DNA of 64,000 nt from Alicyclobacillus sp. ALC3. GTDB lineage: Bacteria > Bacillota > Bacilli > Alicyclobacillales > Alicyclobacillaceae. The translations under genes and the position numbers were made by a program. Positions within the stretch are counted from its first letter, which is position 1. Every line of letters begins with the position of its first letter. A model generated the notes under the pieces. The model was not told the DNA's origin and did no database searches. It saw nothing but the letters and a program-made list of their open reading frames with translations. The stretch is from NCBI RefSeq assembly GCF_028751195.1, contig NZ_CP066784.1:1426001-1490000 (forward strand), in the 5' to 3' direction. Below are positions 17,726 to 25,883 of this stretch, in pieces.

Positions 17726-17990
17726 CAAAGTCGACAGTATCCTCACCGATGAATGCTGGCCCCAGTTGTCAGTGTGTTTGTCGATCCCTAGCCCCATTGG
17801 AGTTCGTTGTCCGTCCGGTCGGAGGCATGCAGCCGCATTTCTTCAGCTCCCCTCGCGATCGGCTCCCTTAGTTTGGGCTCAATAGGATACACCCCCATTC
17901 ACCAGTAACCCATACTCCCTCCGCGGTCCTTCATGCGTCCTAGGCACAGAAGGCACCGAAACAATGTGTAAATATTGACCAATGTGAGTG
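17726..17990 (+). other. intergenic stretch with possible IS5-type transposase remnant
   Basis: No complete gene is visible. One plus-strand frame (about 17729-17880) reads SILTDECWPQL and then GRRHAAAFLQL. This faintly resembles the N-terminus of IS5-family transposases (LTDExWxxLxPLLP...GRxxxxxRxxxxxIL). It has no start, catalytic region or terminal repeats, and could be chance. Confidence 0.25.
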
Positions 17991-18058
17991 AAGTTTGCTT
18001 TAATTCTTCCAAGCGGACTGTCGAACTTAGGAATGAGAATAGTAGGTGGAGAAACTTG

Positions 18059-18760
18059 TTGAACAGACAACAACGAGAGTTTCGGAAAAGGATGAAGCAG
18101 ATAGAAAAGGAAAATCAACTGGCAGGTGTAGAACCTCTCAGCTATCGCTATGAGAACTATCGTCCTAGAAGGCATCGAAAGTCATTGTTCGTAGGTGGTG
18201 GAGGGATAGTTGCCTTCCTCATTATCTTGTGGAACTTGTTCGCCGTATCAACCTGGATTCGACCACATGTACCGAAAATCGGTCCGTCCTCTGTCGCTTC
18301 TCTAGGAACTACCCCGACTAGCAACGCACTCGGCACAAATACGCAGCGAGAAGTGAACGACTACATACAGGCATCAAAAAGCATCGACCAAGCGTTAGGC
18401 CCTCTTGTGCAGCCCTTCTTAAGTCCCAGCAATCTGAACAACATATCGGTAAAAATTTTCGACCAGGCGACAGCGAGATTGAATTCGATGAAACAGACCA
18501 CAGTAACGAACCTCACCGTCCTTGAGCCCCTACAGAACTACGAACTCGGGCAAATTCAAATCATGGAATCTGTCTTGCAACAGGTTCAGGCATACAAAAT
18601 CAACCATGCTCCATCAGAATGGCAAACGGTGCAACAACTCATTGAGAAATTCGATGTTAACCAAACGACAGAACAGTCCATCTTAATCTCCATATTGGAC
18701 AAAGAGCACATGCCATATCGGTTCGGCCACAATGGTGAGATTCAGTATCAGTATCACTGA
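18059..18760 (+). CDS. hypothetical single-pass membrane protein
   Basis: Not recognised. The preferred start is TTG 18059 (GGTGGAG 7 bases upstream), giving 233 residues; the frame is open from 17975. A basic cytoplasmic N-terminus (RQQREFRKRMKQIEKE) is followed by one helix (IVAFLIILWNLFAVSTW). A predicted extracytoplasmic helical domain of about 160 residues follows. Part of its 3' end (18687-18739) is repeated at 21956-22008 in front of the frdB tail, which places this gene at one end of a duplication. It faces frdB' tail to tail. Confidence 0.6.
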   Translation: MNRQQREFRKRMKQIEKENQLAGVEPLSYRYENYRPRRHRKSLFVGGGGIVAFLIILWNLFAVSTWIRPHVPKIGPSSVASLGTTPTSNALGTNTQREVNDYIQASKSIDQALGPLVQPFLSPSNLNNISVKIFDQATARLNSMKQTTVTNLTVLEPLQNYELGQIQIMESVLQQVQAYKINHAPSEWQTVQQLIEKFDVNQTTEQSILISILDKEHMPYRFGHNGEIQYQYH

Positions 18761-18894
18761 AACCGTCTGCAGCAGTCATACATAGGAAACTCAGAGGTGC
18801 TCCGCATTATGGCAAAACCACGAATAGCCCATGGCACCCCTTATCCAAGTCTCGGCCATCTATCCGTGAACCGCTCTGCTTCCTCTGCACTGAA

Positions 18895-18920
18895 AAAGGC
18901 ACTCCAAGGTGAGTGCCTTT
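18895..18920 (-). terminator. rho-independent terminator (copy of the frd terminator)
   Basis: On the minus strand a 10-bp stem AAAGGCACTC/GAGTGCCTTT with a 6-base loop is followed by Ts. It sits behind the truncated frdB copy and is identical in structure to the one at 22076-22101. Confidence 0.75.
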
Positions 18921-18953
18921 CCGCTGTCTGAAGGCGAAGCGTGACCTTGCTGT

Positions 18954-19243
18954 CTAGCGCATCTTCCAACCGACCGCAGCCATCTTGCGGCGAACGAATG
19001 CAAGCTGACCGCGCAGCGGCACACCAATCGGACAGTTGTCGTCGCAAGCCATCAGGCCGATGCATCCGAACACACCGTCTTCACTGCCGACGACCTCAAA
19101 GTATTCTAGCTCTGACCGTTTGTCTCGCGGGTCGACCATGAAGCGGGCCACCCGGTTAATGCCGGCCGCACCGATGAAATCCGGCTTCAGGTTCGCCGTC
19201 GCGCAGCCACCGATACAGCAGCCGCACTCGATGCAGCGCTCGG
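18954..19243 (-). pseudogene. truncated duplicate of frdB (C-terminal third)
   Basis: It encodes the last 94-95 residues of the fumarate reductase iron-sulfur subunit, from ERCIECGCC to the end, including CIGLMACDDNC. It is about 98% identical at DNA level to the intact gene at 22135-22866. Upstream of position 19243 homology stops abruptly and unrelated sequence follows. The [2Fe-2S] half is absent, so it cannot make a functional subunit even if the open frame to 19358 is translated. Confidence 0.9.
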
Positions 19244-19266
19244 GCATCCGCGCGTCACTCCGGCTG

Positions 19267-19797
19267 TCAAGACGTTCTTGCCGCAGTGTTTCCCAGCTTT
19301 GTCGACTGCCCGCGAACTTTACGCAGTTGCGGCCACATGCCCACGGATCGCACAGCAATCATTACAATCGTCATGAGCAGAAAAACCGGAGCAACCACCG
19401 TGAACGACAGGTGATGATTCAGCATGAAGTGCACAAATTGTTTGGGGTACCAGGATGTCGCTGCATAGGCGATAACAACGCGGATCCCCAGCGCAGCCAG
19501 CCACAGTAACAGGTACCACGGACCACACCAGACTTTCGCTTTGCCATCTTCCCCAATCTGCATGCGTGTAGACAGTACCATCAGCCAGCCAAAGAGTGCG
19601 CCGACAGCTGCGCTGACAAGGATGGCGACGACATCATTTCCACTTGTCGGGAAATTGCGCAGATAAACTGCCGAAACAATGATGACTGCAATGTAGGGTC
19701 GGATCAGGCTGAACCCGGTGACCTTACGCCACCCGAGTTGTGTAAACAGTACCATGGCTAGGAAAATCCCGATAATCACCCAGCTTGAACTTGTCAA
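19267..19797 (-). CDS. hypothetical multi-pass membrane protein divergent from two-component system
   Basis: A 176-residue protein with about five helices (for example VIIGIFLAMVLFTQLGW and YIAVIIVSAVYL). TTG 19797 is preferred because GGAGGG sits 6 bases upstream; a longer frame reaches 19878. It resembles CcdC/DUF1453-like membrane proteins in size and topology, but I cannot assign a family. Its 3' end is only 23 bp from the boundary with the frdB duplicate. A 16-bp palindrome between it and the kinase suggests control by the adjacent response regulator. Confidence 0.7.
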   Translation of the reverse strand: MTSSSWVIIGIFLAMVLFTQLGWRKVTGFSLIRPYIAVIIVSAVYLRNFPTSGNDVVAILVSAAVGALFGWLMVLSTRMQIGEDGKAKVWCGPWYLLLWLAALGIRVVIAYAATSWYPKQFVHFMLNHHLSFTVVAPVFLLMTIVMIAVRSVGMWPQLRKVRGQSTKLGNTAARTS

Positions 19798-19889
19798 TTT
19801 AATCCCTCCAAGACCTGTTGTGGTGTCATCGTAATACGTTTTGACACCAGCATCGTCCACACGCGGATGGATTTCCACTTCGTTGCGGC

Positions 19890-19905
19890 TCTATCTACAG
19901 ATAGA
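19890..19905. promoter_or_regulatory. 16-bp palindrome, candidate response-regulator site
   Basis: TCTATCT-AC-AGATAGA is a perfect 7-bp inverted repeat with a 2-base centre. It lies in the divergent region between the membrane-protein gene and the histidine kinase gene. NarL/LiaR-type regulators bind short dyads of this type. The link to the adjacent regulator is inference. Confidence 0.5.
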
Positions 19906-19979
19906 TTGGGAAACCTGAAGGCAGGAGACCGTGCCCTTCGACTGGAATTCTGTCGATAGCGTGGCAGAGGGGTTTGAGT

Positions 19980-21191
19980 ATGAACTTGGCTTCTGGATTA
20001 TCGAAAAGTCTGCAAAACAGGATGAATCTCTGGCCGATCCGCCTGATCGGATCGGGCGTACTCGTGGCATTTTTTTACGAACAATTTCACAGTAAGGACC
20101 ACTGGATACTGGGTTTGGCGCTTGCGGTCGTCTTGTATTATTTACTCATGATCTGGAATTCTCGAATCATGCGGAACCTGCCCGCCCTGGTCGCATCCGC
20201 GACAATCATCTGCACGATGGCGGTCTATGTCCATGTCACGATGGATGTCGACACAAGTCTTCTGATATTGCCAATGGTCGCCCTGCTGGCGTCCCTTCCT
20301 CAATCGCAGACGCTGCAGTCGCTCGTGCTCGCCGCGGCGTGTTCCGTGGTCACTATCATAGCTTCTTACGGAGCGGTCTTTCCCTGGGGAACGCTGTTTG
20401 GTTTAGCGGGAATTTACGCCTTCGTTCGCGGTCGCAACGTAGGCGAGCAATTGCGCGAACAGCACTTGGAGGAACTGAACGCAGCGCATGGGGAACTCCA
20501 ACGTGCGCATCGTGAGTTGGAGCGGTCATCCGTGGAATCCGTCCGATATGCGGCGCTGTCAGAGCGGTCCCGAATCGCGCGCGAGGTCCATGACGTAGTC
20601 GGTCACAACCTGACCACGCTGATCGTTCAGTTGCAGGCGCTGCAATACATGCTTCCTGGCGATCCCCATGCCGCCGCCGCTGAGGTTCCAAGGATGCTAC
20701 AGATCGCACGGTCAGGTCTCAACGAGGTGCGCAAAACCGTCGGAGAAATGGCAGACGATGAATTTGGGCTCGGCGCAGCGGCGTTGCGTGGGCTGGTATC
20801 GCAAGTGGTTGCACAGTCTCACTTGCAAATCCACTTCCTTGCCGACGGTCAGGAATCCGACTGGCCCCTTTCCATTAGTGTGGTGTTGTATCGCATCCTA
20901 CAAGAGTGCCTGACCAATGTATTGCGCTATGCCGAAGCGGGGAATGTCTGGGTCAATGTGACAGAGCGAGGTGAAGTTATCACACTCAGCGTGTCAGACG
21001 ATGGCATTTACCGAGGAGTTCCCCCGTTGCAGCCGGGTTTTGGATTCAGAGGGATGTCCGAGCGTGCTGCCTCAGCTGGCGGAAAGTGCGAATGGGGCGT
21101 CCGAGCGCCGCACGGACTAACTGTGTCCGTGATGGTTCCCTTAACTGACGAGCTTGGAGGAGAGGGAAATCCCCGCAGTGGATGGAGGTAA
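19980..21191 (+). CDS. sensor histidine kinase, NarL/LiaS-type (HisKA_3)
   Basis: A 403-residue membrane kinase. About five or six N-terminal helices (1-150) form a membrane-embedded sensor without a large outside loop. A coiled-coil segment follows (EQLREQHLEELNAAHGELQ region). The HisKA_3 dimerisation domain has the phospho-acceptor His204 in SRIAREVHDVVGHN. The HATPase_c domain has N-box ECLTNVLRYA and G-boxes SDDG and GFGFRGM. ATG 19980 has AGAGGGG upstream. It is co-transcribed with the response regulator 6 bp downstream. Confidence 0.9.
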   Translation: MNLASGLSKSLQNRMNLWPIRLIGSGVLVAFFYEQFHSKDHWILGLALAVVLYYLLMIWNSRIMRNLPALVASATIICTMAVYVHVTMDVDTSLLILPMVALLASLPQSQTLQSLVLAAACSVVTIIASYGAVFPWGTLFGLAGIYAFVRGRNVGEQLREQHLEELNAAHGELQRAHRELERSSVESVRYAALSERSRIAREVHDVVGHNLTTLIVQLQALQYMLPGDPHAAAAEVPRMLQIARSGLNEVRKTVGEMADDEFGLGAAALRGLVSQVVAQSHLQIHFLADGQESDWPLSISVVLYRILQECLTNVLRYAEAGNVWVNVTERGEVITLSVSDDGIYRGVPPLQPGFGFRGMSERAASAGGKCEWGVRAPHGLTVSVMVPLTDELGGEGNPRSGWR

Positions 21192-21197
21192 TGGAAC

Positions 21198-21863
21198 ATG
21201 GGCGCATCGCAAATTCGCATCCTGTTGGCGGACGATCAATCTCTGATTCGTCAAGGGTTACGATACATATTGAACAGCCAGGAAGATATGACGGTGGTGG
21301 CGGAAGCGGAAGATGGTAACCAAGTCGTTCAGGCAGCTTTGCAGACTTTGCCGGATATTATCCTGATGGATGTGCAGATGCCTGGCAAGTCGGGCATCGA
21401 GGCAACGCAATCGATCGTCGAGCAATTACCTGATGCGAAGGTGGTTTTGCTCACCACGTTCGATGTGACCGAGTACGTTTTCGACGGCATTCGTGCTGGA
21501 GCCGTCGGCTATTTGCTCAAAGACACCGACGGTCAGGACCTCCTGGCGCAGATTCGCCTGGCATATCGAGGTTCCGCCATCTATCACAGCGTGAACGCGG
21601 CAGAAGCATTGGCCAAGGTGGTTAGTACGCCGGAGGGACAGGAGCTGGACGCTGGTTTTTCGTTGGACGATCCGCTCACAGAACGGGAGACACAGGTGTT
21701 GCAATTGATGGCCTACGGGCGAAAAAACAGTGAGATCGCCAGTGCTCTGTATTTAACGGACGGTACCGTGAAGACCCATGTCCATCACATTTTGCAGAAA
21801 CTTAGCGTGGATGATAGAACCCAGGCCGTTGTCTTAGCCATCCGCAACGGGCTAGTGGATTGA
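21198..21863 (+). CDS. response regulator, NarL/FixJ family
   Basis: A 221-residue regulator. The receiver domain has the acidic pair ADDQ, phospho-acceptor Asp58 in ILMDVQMPG, and the conserved Lys in YLLKDTDG. A LuxR-type helix-turn-helix occupies about 155-215 (LTERETQVLQLMAYG, then GTVKTHVHHILQKL). It is the cognate partner of the kinase directly upstream. The likely target is the divergent membrane-protein gene through the 16-bp palindrome (inference). Confidence 0.92.
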   Translation: MGASQIRILLADDQSLIRQGLRYILNSQEDMTVVAEAEDGNQVVQAALQTLPDIILMDVQMPGKSGIEATQSIVEQLPDAKVVLLTTFDVTEYVFDGIRAGAVGYLLKDTDGQDLLAQIRLAYRGSAIYHSVNAAEALAKVVSTPEGQELDAGFSLDDPLTERETQVLQLMAYGRKNSEIASALYLTDGTVKTHVHHILQKLSVDDRTQAVVLAIRNGLVD

Positions 21864-21955
21864 GATTTTGAAGTCATCTGACACCACGTTAGGTGTTCAC
21901 TCCCCATGCCTAAAGGCTAGCTAAAGCAAAGGGTGTTACGGCGCGTTTGATAAAT

Positions 21956-22424
21956 TCTCCATATTGAACAAAGAGCACATGACCTATCAGTTCGGCCACA
22001 ATGGTGAGCCCATTGCTCCCCTTATCCAAGTCTCGGCCATCTATCCGTGAACCGCTCTGCTTCCGCCGCACTGAAAAAGGCACTCCAAGGTGAGTGCCTT
22101 TCCGCTGTCTGAAGGCGAAGCGTCACCTTACTATCTAGCGCATCTTCCAACCGACCGCAGCCATCTTGCGGCGAACGAATGCAAGCTGACCGCGCAGCGG
22201 CACACCAATCGGACAGTTGTCGTCGCAAGCCATCAGGCCGATGCATCCGAACACACCGTCTTCACTGCCGACGACCTCAAAGTATTCTAGCTCTGACCGT
22301 TTGTCGCGCGGGTCGACCATGAAGCGGGCCACCCGGTTAATGCCGGCCGCACCGATGAAATCCGGTTTCAGGTTCGCCGTCGCGCAGCCACCGATACAGC
22401 AACCGCACTCGATGCAGCGCTCGG
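21956..22424. repeat. direct repeat, copy 2 (hypothetical-gene tail fragment plus frdB tail)
   Basis: Second copy of the duplication. Positions 21956-22008 are a 53-bp fragment of the 3' end of the hypothetical gene at 18059-18760; they encode a variant of its ILDKEHMPYRFGHNGE end but have no start or stop context. The fragment is joined directly to the frd terminator and frdB tail (22008-22424). This copy continues into the intact frdB gene, so the frdB part is native and the hypothetical-gene part is the fragment. Confidence 0.88.
22076..22101 (-). terminator. rho-independent terminator of the frd operon
   Basis: AAAGGCACTC/GAGTGCCTTT forms a 10-bp stem with a T-tract on the minus strand, 34 bp beyond the frdB stop codon. 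Confidence 0.8.
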
Positions 22425-22866
22425 CTTCGTAAATCTTCAGCGCTGTCTCGTTCTCCATTCGCCCCTCCTCGGCAGTCGCGTCAAACGGGTCATCGTTGTG
22501 CACCCACGCCTCGGTTCGCATCGACATCTCACGAAACCACACACCGGTGTCAACTGACAGGTCACCAAGCAGTTTAAACACAGGCAGCGGCAGGAGCGTC
22601 GTGATGTTCGACAGGTCCTTCGTCAGTGTTTTGCACGCAAGGGACGGGCGTCCGTTGACTAGCATGCCGCACGACCCACAGATCGACGCTCGACAGACGA
22701 AATCAAAGCGAAGCGTGGGGTCCTGCTCTTCCCGTAGCTGGTTGAGCACGACAAACAGTGTCATGCCAGGCTCCTCTTTTAACGTAAAGTCCTGCAAGTG
22801 CGGCTTGACGTCTGGCATGTCCGGGTCATACCGCATGATTCGAAACGTCAGCGATCGCTCTGCCAT
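22135..22866 (-). CDS. frdB: fumarate reductase/succinate dehydrogenase iron-sulfur subunit (Wolinella-type)
   Basis: A 243-residue subunit. The N-terminal [2Fe-2S] domain has CRASICGSCG...C (about 58-78). The C-terminal domain has CIECGCCIGGC and CIGLMACDDNC, which ligate the [4Fe-4S] and [3Fe-4S] clusters. FIGAAGINRVARFM and the surrounding sequence closely follow Wolinella succinogenes FrdB rather than B. subtilis SdhB. It carries electrons between the flavoprotein and the quinone site on the inner membrane face. It is last in the operon, 18 bp after frdA, and its tail is duplicated at 18954-19243. Confidence 0.92.
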   Translation of the reverse strand: MAERSLTFRIMRYDPDMPDVKPHLQDFTLKEEPGMTLFVVLNQLREEQDPTLRFDFVCRASICGSCGMLVNGRPSLACKTLTKDLSNITTLLPLPVFKLLGDLSVDTGVWFREMSMRTEAWVHNDDPFDATAEEGRMENETALKIYEAERCIECGCCIGGCATANLKPDFIGAAGINRVARFMVDPRDKRSELEYFEVVGSEDGVFGCIGLMACDDNCPIGVPLRGQLAFVRRKMAAVGWKMR

Positions 22867-22884
22867 GAGCGTACCCCCTCTCGT

Positions 22885-24732
22885 TTACGATGGCTTCGGT
22901 GCAGACTTGGAGGTTGCACTGGCTTCCCCGTAGCCGCGGTCGCCAGGTGGAAGTTCCGTGATGGTCACCGTCTCATATTGCAACTCCGGCTCGGCAGCGT
23001 CTTCCGGCCAGTAAGCCAGAGTGCGCTTGAGCCAGTTCGCGTCGTCCCGTTTTGGGAAGTCCTCGCGGAAGTGGCTGCCTCGACTCTCTTGACGTTCCAG
23101 GGCGCCTTTAGCGATGCAGATCGCGAGGCGAATCATGCCAGGTAAGCGCAGAGCGAGGCCGAGTTCTGGGTCGGCACCGCGGCCCATTCCGCGCAAGCCG
23201 ATGTTCTGTGCACGTTCGTGCAGTTCGCGCAGTTCGGTGACCGCATCTTGTAGCGGACCTTCGGTGCGAAAGATCCCGACGTTCTGAGAAAGCGTGTTCT
23301 CCATCTGCCGTTTCAGCTCGTACACATTCTCCGCGCCGGGTTGCCCGTTGGACTGCTGCAGCCGGTCGATGCGGTTTTGCTGCGTCTGTAGGTGGTCATC
23401 AAGCAGTCTCGTCGAGACATTCAACGACACGTCCTTCGTATACTCAGCGATCTTCTCGCCAATGATTTTCCCCGCGACAACAGTCTCTGCCAGCGAGTTG
23501 CCACCGAGGCGGTTGAAACCGTGCAAGTCCCAGCACGCAGCTTCTCCGAGCGCGTAGAGGTTGTTCAACCCGTACGCCTGGCCGTTGATGTTCGTACGGA
23601 TGCCACCCATGCTGTAGTGCTGTGTGGGTCGCACCGGAATCAACTCTGTCACTGGGTCAATCCCGTTGAACTGCCGGCAGATGTTCGCAATCTCGCGCAG
23701 GTTGGTGTTGATATGCTTCGCGCCGAGATGGCGGATGTCGAGCCACAGGTGTTCTCCGTACGGACTCTCGACGCCAAAGCCGGCGCGGATGTGCTGCATC
23801 ATCCGCCGAGCCACCACGTCACGTGAGGCGAGTTCCTTCTTGTTCGGCTCGTAGTCCGGCATAAATCGATACTCGTTCTTGTCGAGCAGGTAGCCACCGT
23901 CACCGCGGGCTCCCTCCGTGATGAGAATCCACGACGGCACAATGCCGGTTGGATGAAACTGCACGGCCTCCATGTTGCCAAGCGGGACAACGCCGGTGTC
24001 GAGCGCGACGGACATGCCAGACCCCTCGTTGATGACAGCGTTAGTCGACGCGCCGTACAGGCGGCCGTACCCGCCCGTTGCGATGACTGTCGACTTGGCC
24101 GTATAGACGCGCAATTCACCTGTGCGCAGGCAACGCACCACCGCGCCGTAGCAGGTGTCGCCGTCCTGAATCAGGCTGAGCGCTTCGACGCGGTCGTGCA
24201 CTGTAATCCCATACTTCATCACCATGCTGTCCATCGTGTAGAGCACGGTGTGCCCAGTGCCATCCGCCGTATAGCAGGTGCGCCACTTCGCAGTGCCGCC
24301 GAAGTTGCGGGCGGCGATGAGGCCGACTTTGGCGGGATCCTCATGAATTTCCTTGCCGTCGTAGATGCGTTTGTCCGTCGTGACCCGACTCCATGGCACG
24401 CCCCAGTGGGCCATCTCCCGCATCACAATCGGTGCGGTCTCCGCGAACAGACGCGCAACATCCTGTTCACAGCCCCAGTCGGAACCTTTCACCGTGTCGA
24501 GGAAGTGAATATCCGAACTGTCACCTTTGCCCATTGCCGTGTTCCCAAGAGCAGCCTGCATCCCCCCCTGTGCGGCAGAACTGTGGGATCGGCGTGGTGG
24601 AACCAGACTCAGAAGAATGACATTTAGGCCGTTCGCGGCCGATTCAATGGCGGCTCGCTCCCCTGCGAGGCCCGCTCCGATGACGAGGACGTCTGTCATG
24701 AACATATCGTGACCCCTGTGGCTGCTCGTCAT
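22885..24732 (-). CDS. frdA: fumarate reductase/succinate dehydrogenase flavoprotein subunit (Wolinella-type)
   Basis: A 615-residue flavoprotein. The Rossmann motif DVLVIGAGLAGERAA is followed by RRSHSSAAQGGMQA, whose histidine carries covalent FAD. Active-site elements include QFHPTG, ELASRDVVARR (catalytic Arg) and QHYSMGGIRT. TVKGSDWGCEQDVARLF, NFGGTAKWRTCYTAD and the C-terminal PGDRGYGE are hallmarks of the epsilonproteobacterial type. ATG 24732 overlaps the frdC stop (ATGA); ATG 24705 is an alternative. It interconverts succinate and fumarate. The in vivo direction cannot be decided from sequence. Confidence 0.92.
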   Translation of the reverse strand: MTSSHRGHDMFMTDVLVIGAGLAGERAAIESAANGLNVILLSLVPPRRSHSSAAQGGMQAALGNTAMGKGDSSDIHFLDTVKGSDWGCEQDVARLFAETAPIVMREMAHWGVPWSRVTTDKRIYDGKEIHEDPAKVGLIAARNFGGTAKWRTCYTADGTGHTVLYTMDSMVMKYGITVHDRVEALSLIQDGDTCYGAVVRCLRTGELRVYTAKSTVIATGGYGRLYGASTNAVINEGSGMSVALDTGVVPLGNMEAVQFHPTGIVPSWILITEGARGDGGYLLDKNEYRFMPDYEPNKKELASRDVVARRMMQHIRAGFGVESPYGEHLWLDIRHLGAKHINTNLREIANICRQFNGIDPVTELIPVRPTQHYSMGGIRTNINGQAYGLNNLYALGEAACWDLHGFNRLGGNSLAETVVAGKIIGEKIAEYTKDVSLNVSTRLLDDHLQTQQNRIDRLQQSNGQPGAENVYELKRQMENTLSQNVGIFRTEGPLQDAVTELRELHERAQNIGLRGMGRGADPELGLALRLPGMIRLAICIAKGALERQESRGSHFREDFPKRDDANWLKRTLAYWPEDAAEPELQYETVTITELPPGDRGYGEASATSKSAPKPS

Positions 24733-25367
24733 TTCGATGCCCCCAACATGTACAGGATTGCAAGCGAAATGCCGCCGATGATGACAAACAGAACGCTCAA
24801 CACTTCCAGAACACGCTTCATGCTGTACCGATTGACAAAGCCCCACTTCACAAAAATGCGGTACACGCCAACGCTGGCGTGGTACTCAGAAAGCAGCAAC
24901 AGCACGGCGTAGAAGATGAGAAAACCCGGATTGGCGACGCGTAGCGAGCTCAGGTTCGCGTTGATCCCGGCAAACGACACGATGGCAACATGCGTAACCG
25001 CCAACAGCAAAATGGCGCTGCCTGTGATGGACTGAAACAGCCATGACCAGGTGTCGCCGTGGTGGATGAGTTTGGCATGCTTCCAAATCATCTTCTGTTC
25101 CGAGTACTGCTTCGGCATGCGCCGCAGTACAGCGCCGATGTGCGTCCCACCAACGAGGATAAGAAAAACGATGGCGAGCGGGAGCAGTCCAAACCGCTCC
25201 ATAAAGTGAGCCAGCACATTAAACGCATTCGACCCTAGCCAGATGGAAGCGACGAACACCATATGCATCCACAAAAAAACAACCAAGAGGAGCCCGCTGA
25301 CCATCTGCAGCGTTTCGGTGATAGCATCAGTGCGAGGGGTGTAGGCCAGTGCCTTCTGAAGCTGCAC
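24729..25367 (-). CDS. frdC: fumarate reductase/succinate dehydrogenase cytochrome b subunit (FrdC-like)
   Basis: A 212-residue membrane anchor with five helices. Candidate haem-ligand histidines lie in FLWMHMVFV, GGTHIGAV, LIHHGDTWSW, VTHVAIV and SEYHASVGVYRIFVKWGF. These match the di-haem b subunit of W. succinogenes quinol:fumarate reductase in order and spacing. GTG 25367 is preferred because AAGGAGG lies 11 bases upstream. The start lies inside the preceding zinc-ribbon gene, and the end overlaps frdA. It anchors FrdAB to the membrane and handles menaquinone. Confidence 0.88.
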   Translation of the reverse strand: MQLQKALAYTPRTDAITETLQMVSGLLLVVFLWMHMVFVASIWLGSNAFNVLAHFMERFGLLPLAIVFLILVGGTHIGAVLRRMPKQYSEQKMIWKHAKLIHHGDTWSWLFQSITGSAILLLAVTHVAIVSFAGINANLSSLRVANPGFLIFYAVLLLLSEYHASVGVYRIFVKWGFVNRYSMKRVLEVLSVLFVIIGGISLAILYMLGASK

Positions 25368-25533
25368 CTTTGTTTTCGCCTCCTTGAGGGTAGAGATAGT
25401 CCACGATGACCGCCCCACACTTCGAGCACACGGGGAAAGACACCCGCAGGTCATACTCGTCATCTGTGCAGTTCGGCACATCCGACCGAACCTCGACGAC
25501 AATTGGGGCGCCACAGCAACTAGACACCTTCAT
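25327..25533 (-). CDS. small zinc-ribbon-like protein leading the frd operon
   Basis: A 68-residue protein from ATG 25533, behind an AGAGAGG site. Two cysteine pairs, CCGAP near the N-terminus and CSKCGAV in the middle, would form a zinc ribbon. The C-terminal tail overlaps the start of frdC by 41 bases, so the genes are translationally linked. It may be an operon-specific assembly or regulatory factor. No function is known to me. Confidence 0.65.
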   Translation of the reverse strand: MKVSSCCGAPIVVEVRSDVPNCTDDEYDLRVSFPVCSKCGAVIVDYLYPQGGENKGAASEGTGLHPSH

Positions 25534-25883
25534 TGACCTCTCTTCCTCTCTCCAAGGACTGTCATTGAGGCACTGCAGACGAAGCGACTCTCTCTTCCTT
25601 GTCTCCGAGATCAATTCGAAGTGAATTGTCGTGGCACATCACACCAACGACTACACCCAAGCCGCGTGAGGCGACCATCGCAGGAACACACTATGGGATT
25701 GATGTGAAGTCATCCCCATGTACTCATATGAGAGTTCTATTCTAAAAATACTGATAACTATACGAAAAAAGACAGGTTGGAAGACGGACACCTGGATGTT
25801 CTCCAAGTGTCCGTGACAGCCTGACTCAGCCAGCACAAGAGATTGTGTTTCAGGTTGAACCGCTGACGTCTCGCACCGGAGAT
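25534..25883 (-). other. intergenic region between leuA and the frd operon
   Basis: This 350-bp gap holds the leuA terminator (25784-25814) and the leader of the frd operon. I found no convincing sigma-A promoter for frd and no additional gene. Confidence 0.5.
25784..25814 (-). terminator. leuA terminator
   Basis: On the minus strand ACGGACACTTGG pairs with CCAGGTGTCCGT (one G-U) around a 7-base loop. A TCTTTTTTC tract starts about 10 bases further on. It lies 70 bp behind the leuA stop. Confidence 0.65.

Larger units (their letters stand above)
18687..19243. repeat. direct repeat, copy 1 (hypothetical-gene tail plus frdB tail)
   Basis: Positions 18687-18739 match 21956-22008 with 4 differences in 53 bp. 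Positions 18827-19243 match 22008-22424 without gaps, with about ten differences in 417 bp. Copy 1 has 87 extra bases (18740-18826) between the two blocks. The repeats flank a 2.7-kb segment carrying a membrane protein and a two-component system. Confidence 0.9.

Noticed and set aside
19244..19358. Open frame that extends the frdB tail copy upstream to an ATG-like start at 19358
   Set aside because: The extension is out of frame with the membrane-protein gene on the same strand, matches no part of FrdB, and lacks a ribosome binding site; it is read-through across the duplication boundary.
23392..24627. Long open frames antisense to frdA
   Set aside because: They are shadows of a highly conserved, strongly codon-biased gene on the other strand and show no domain pattern or ribosome binding sites.
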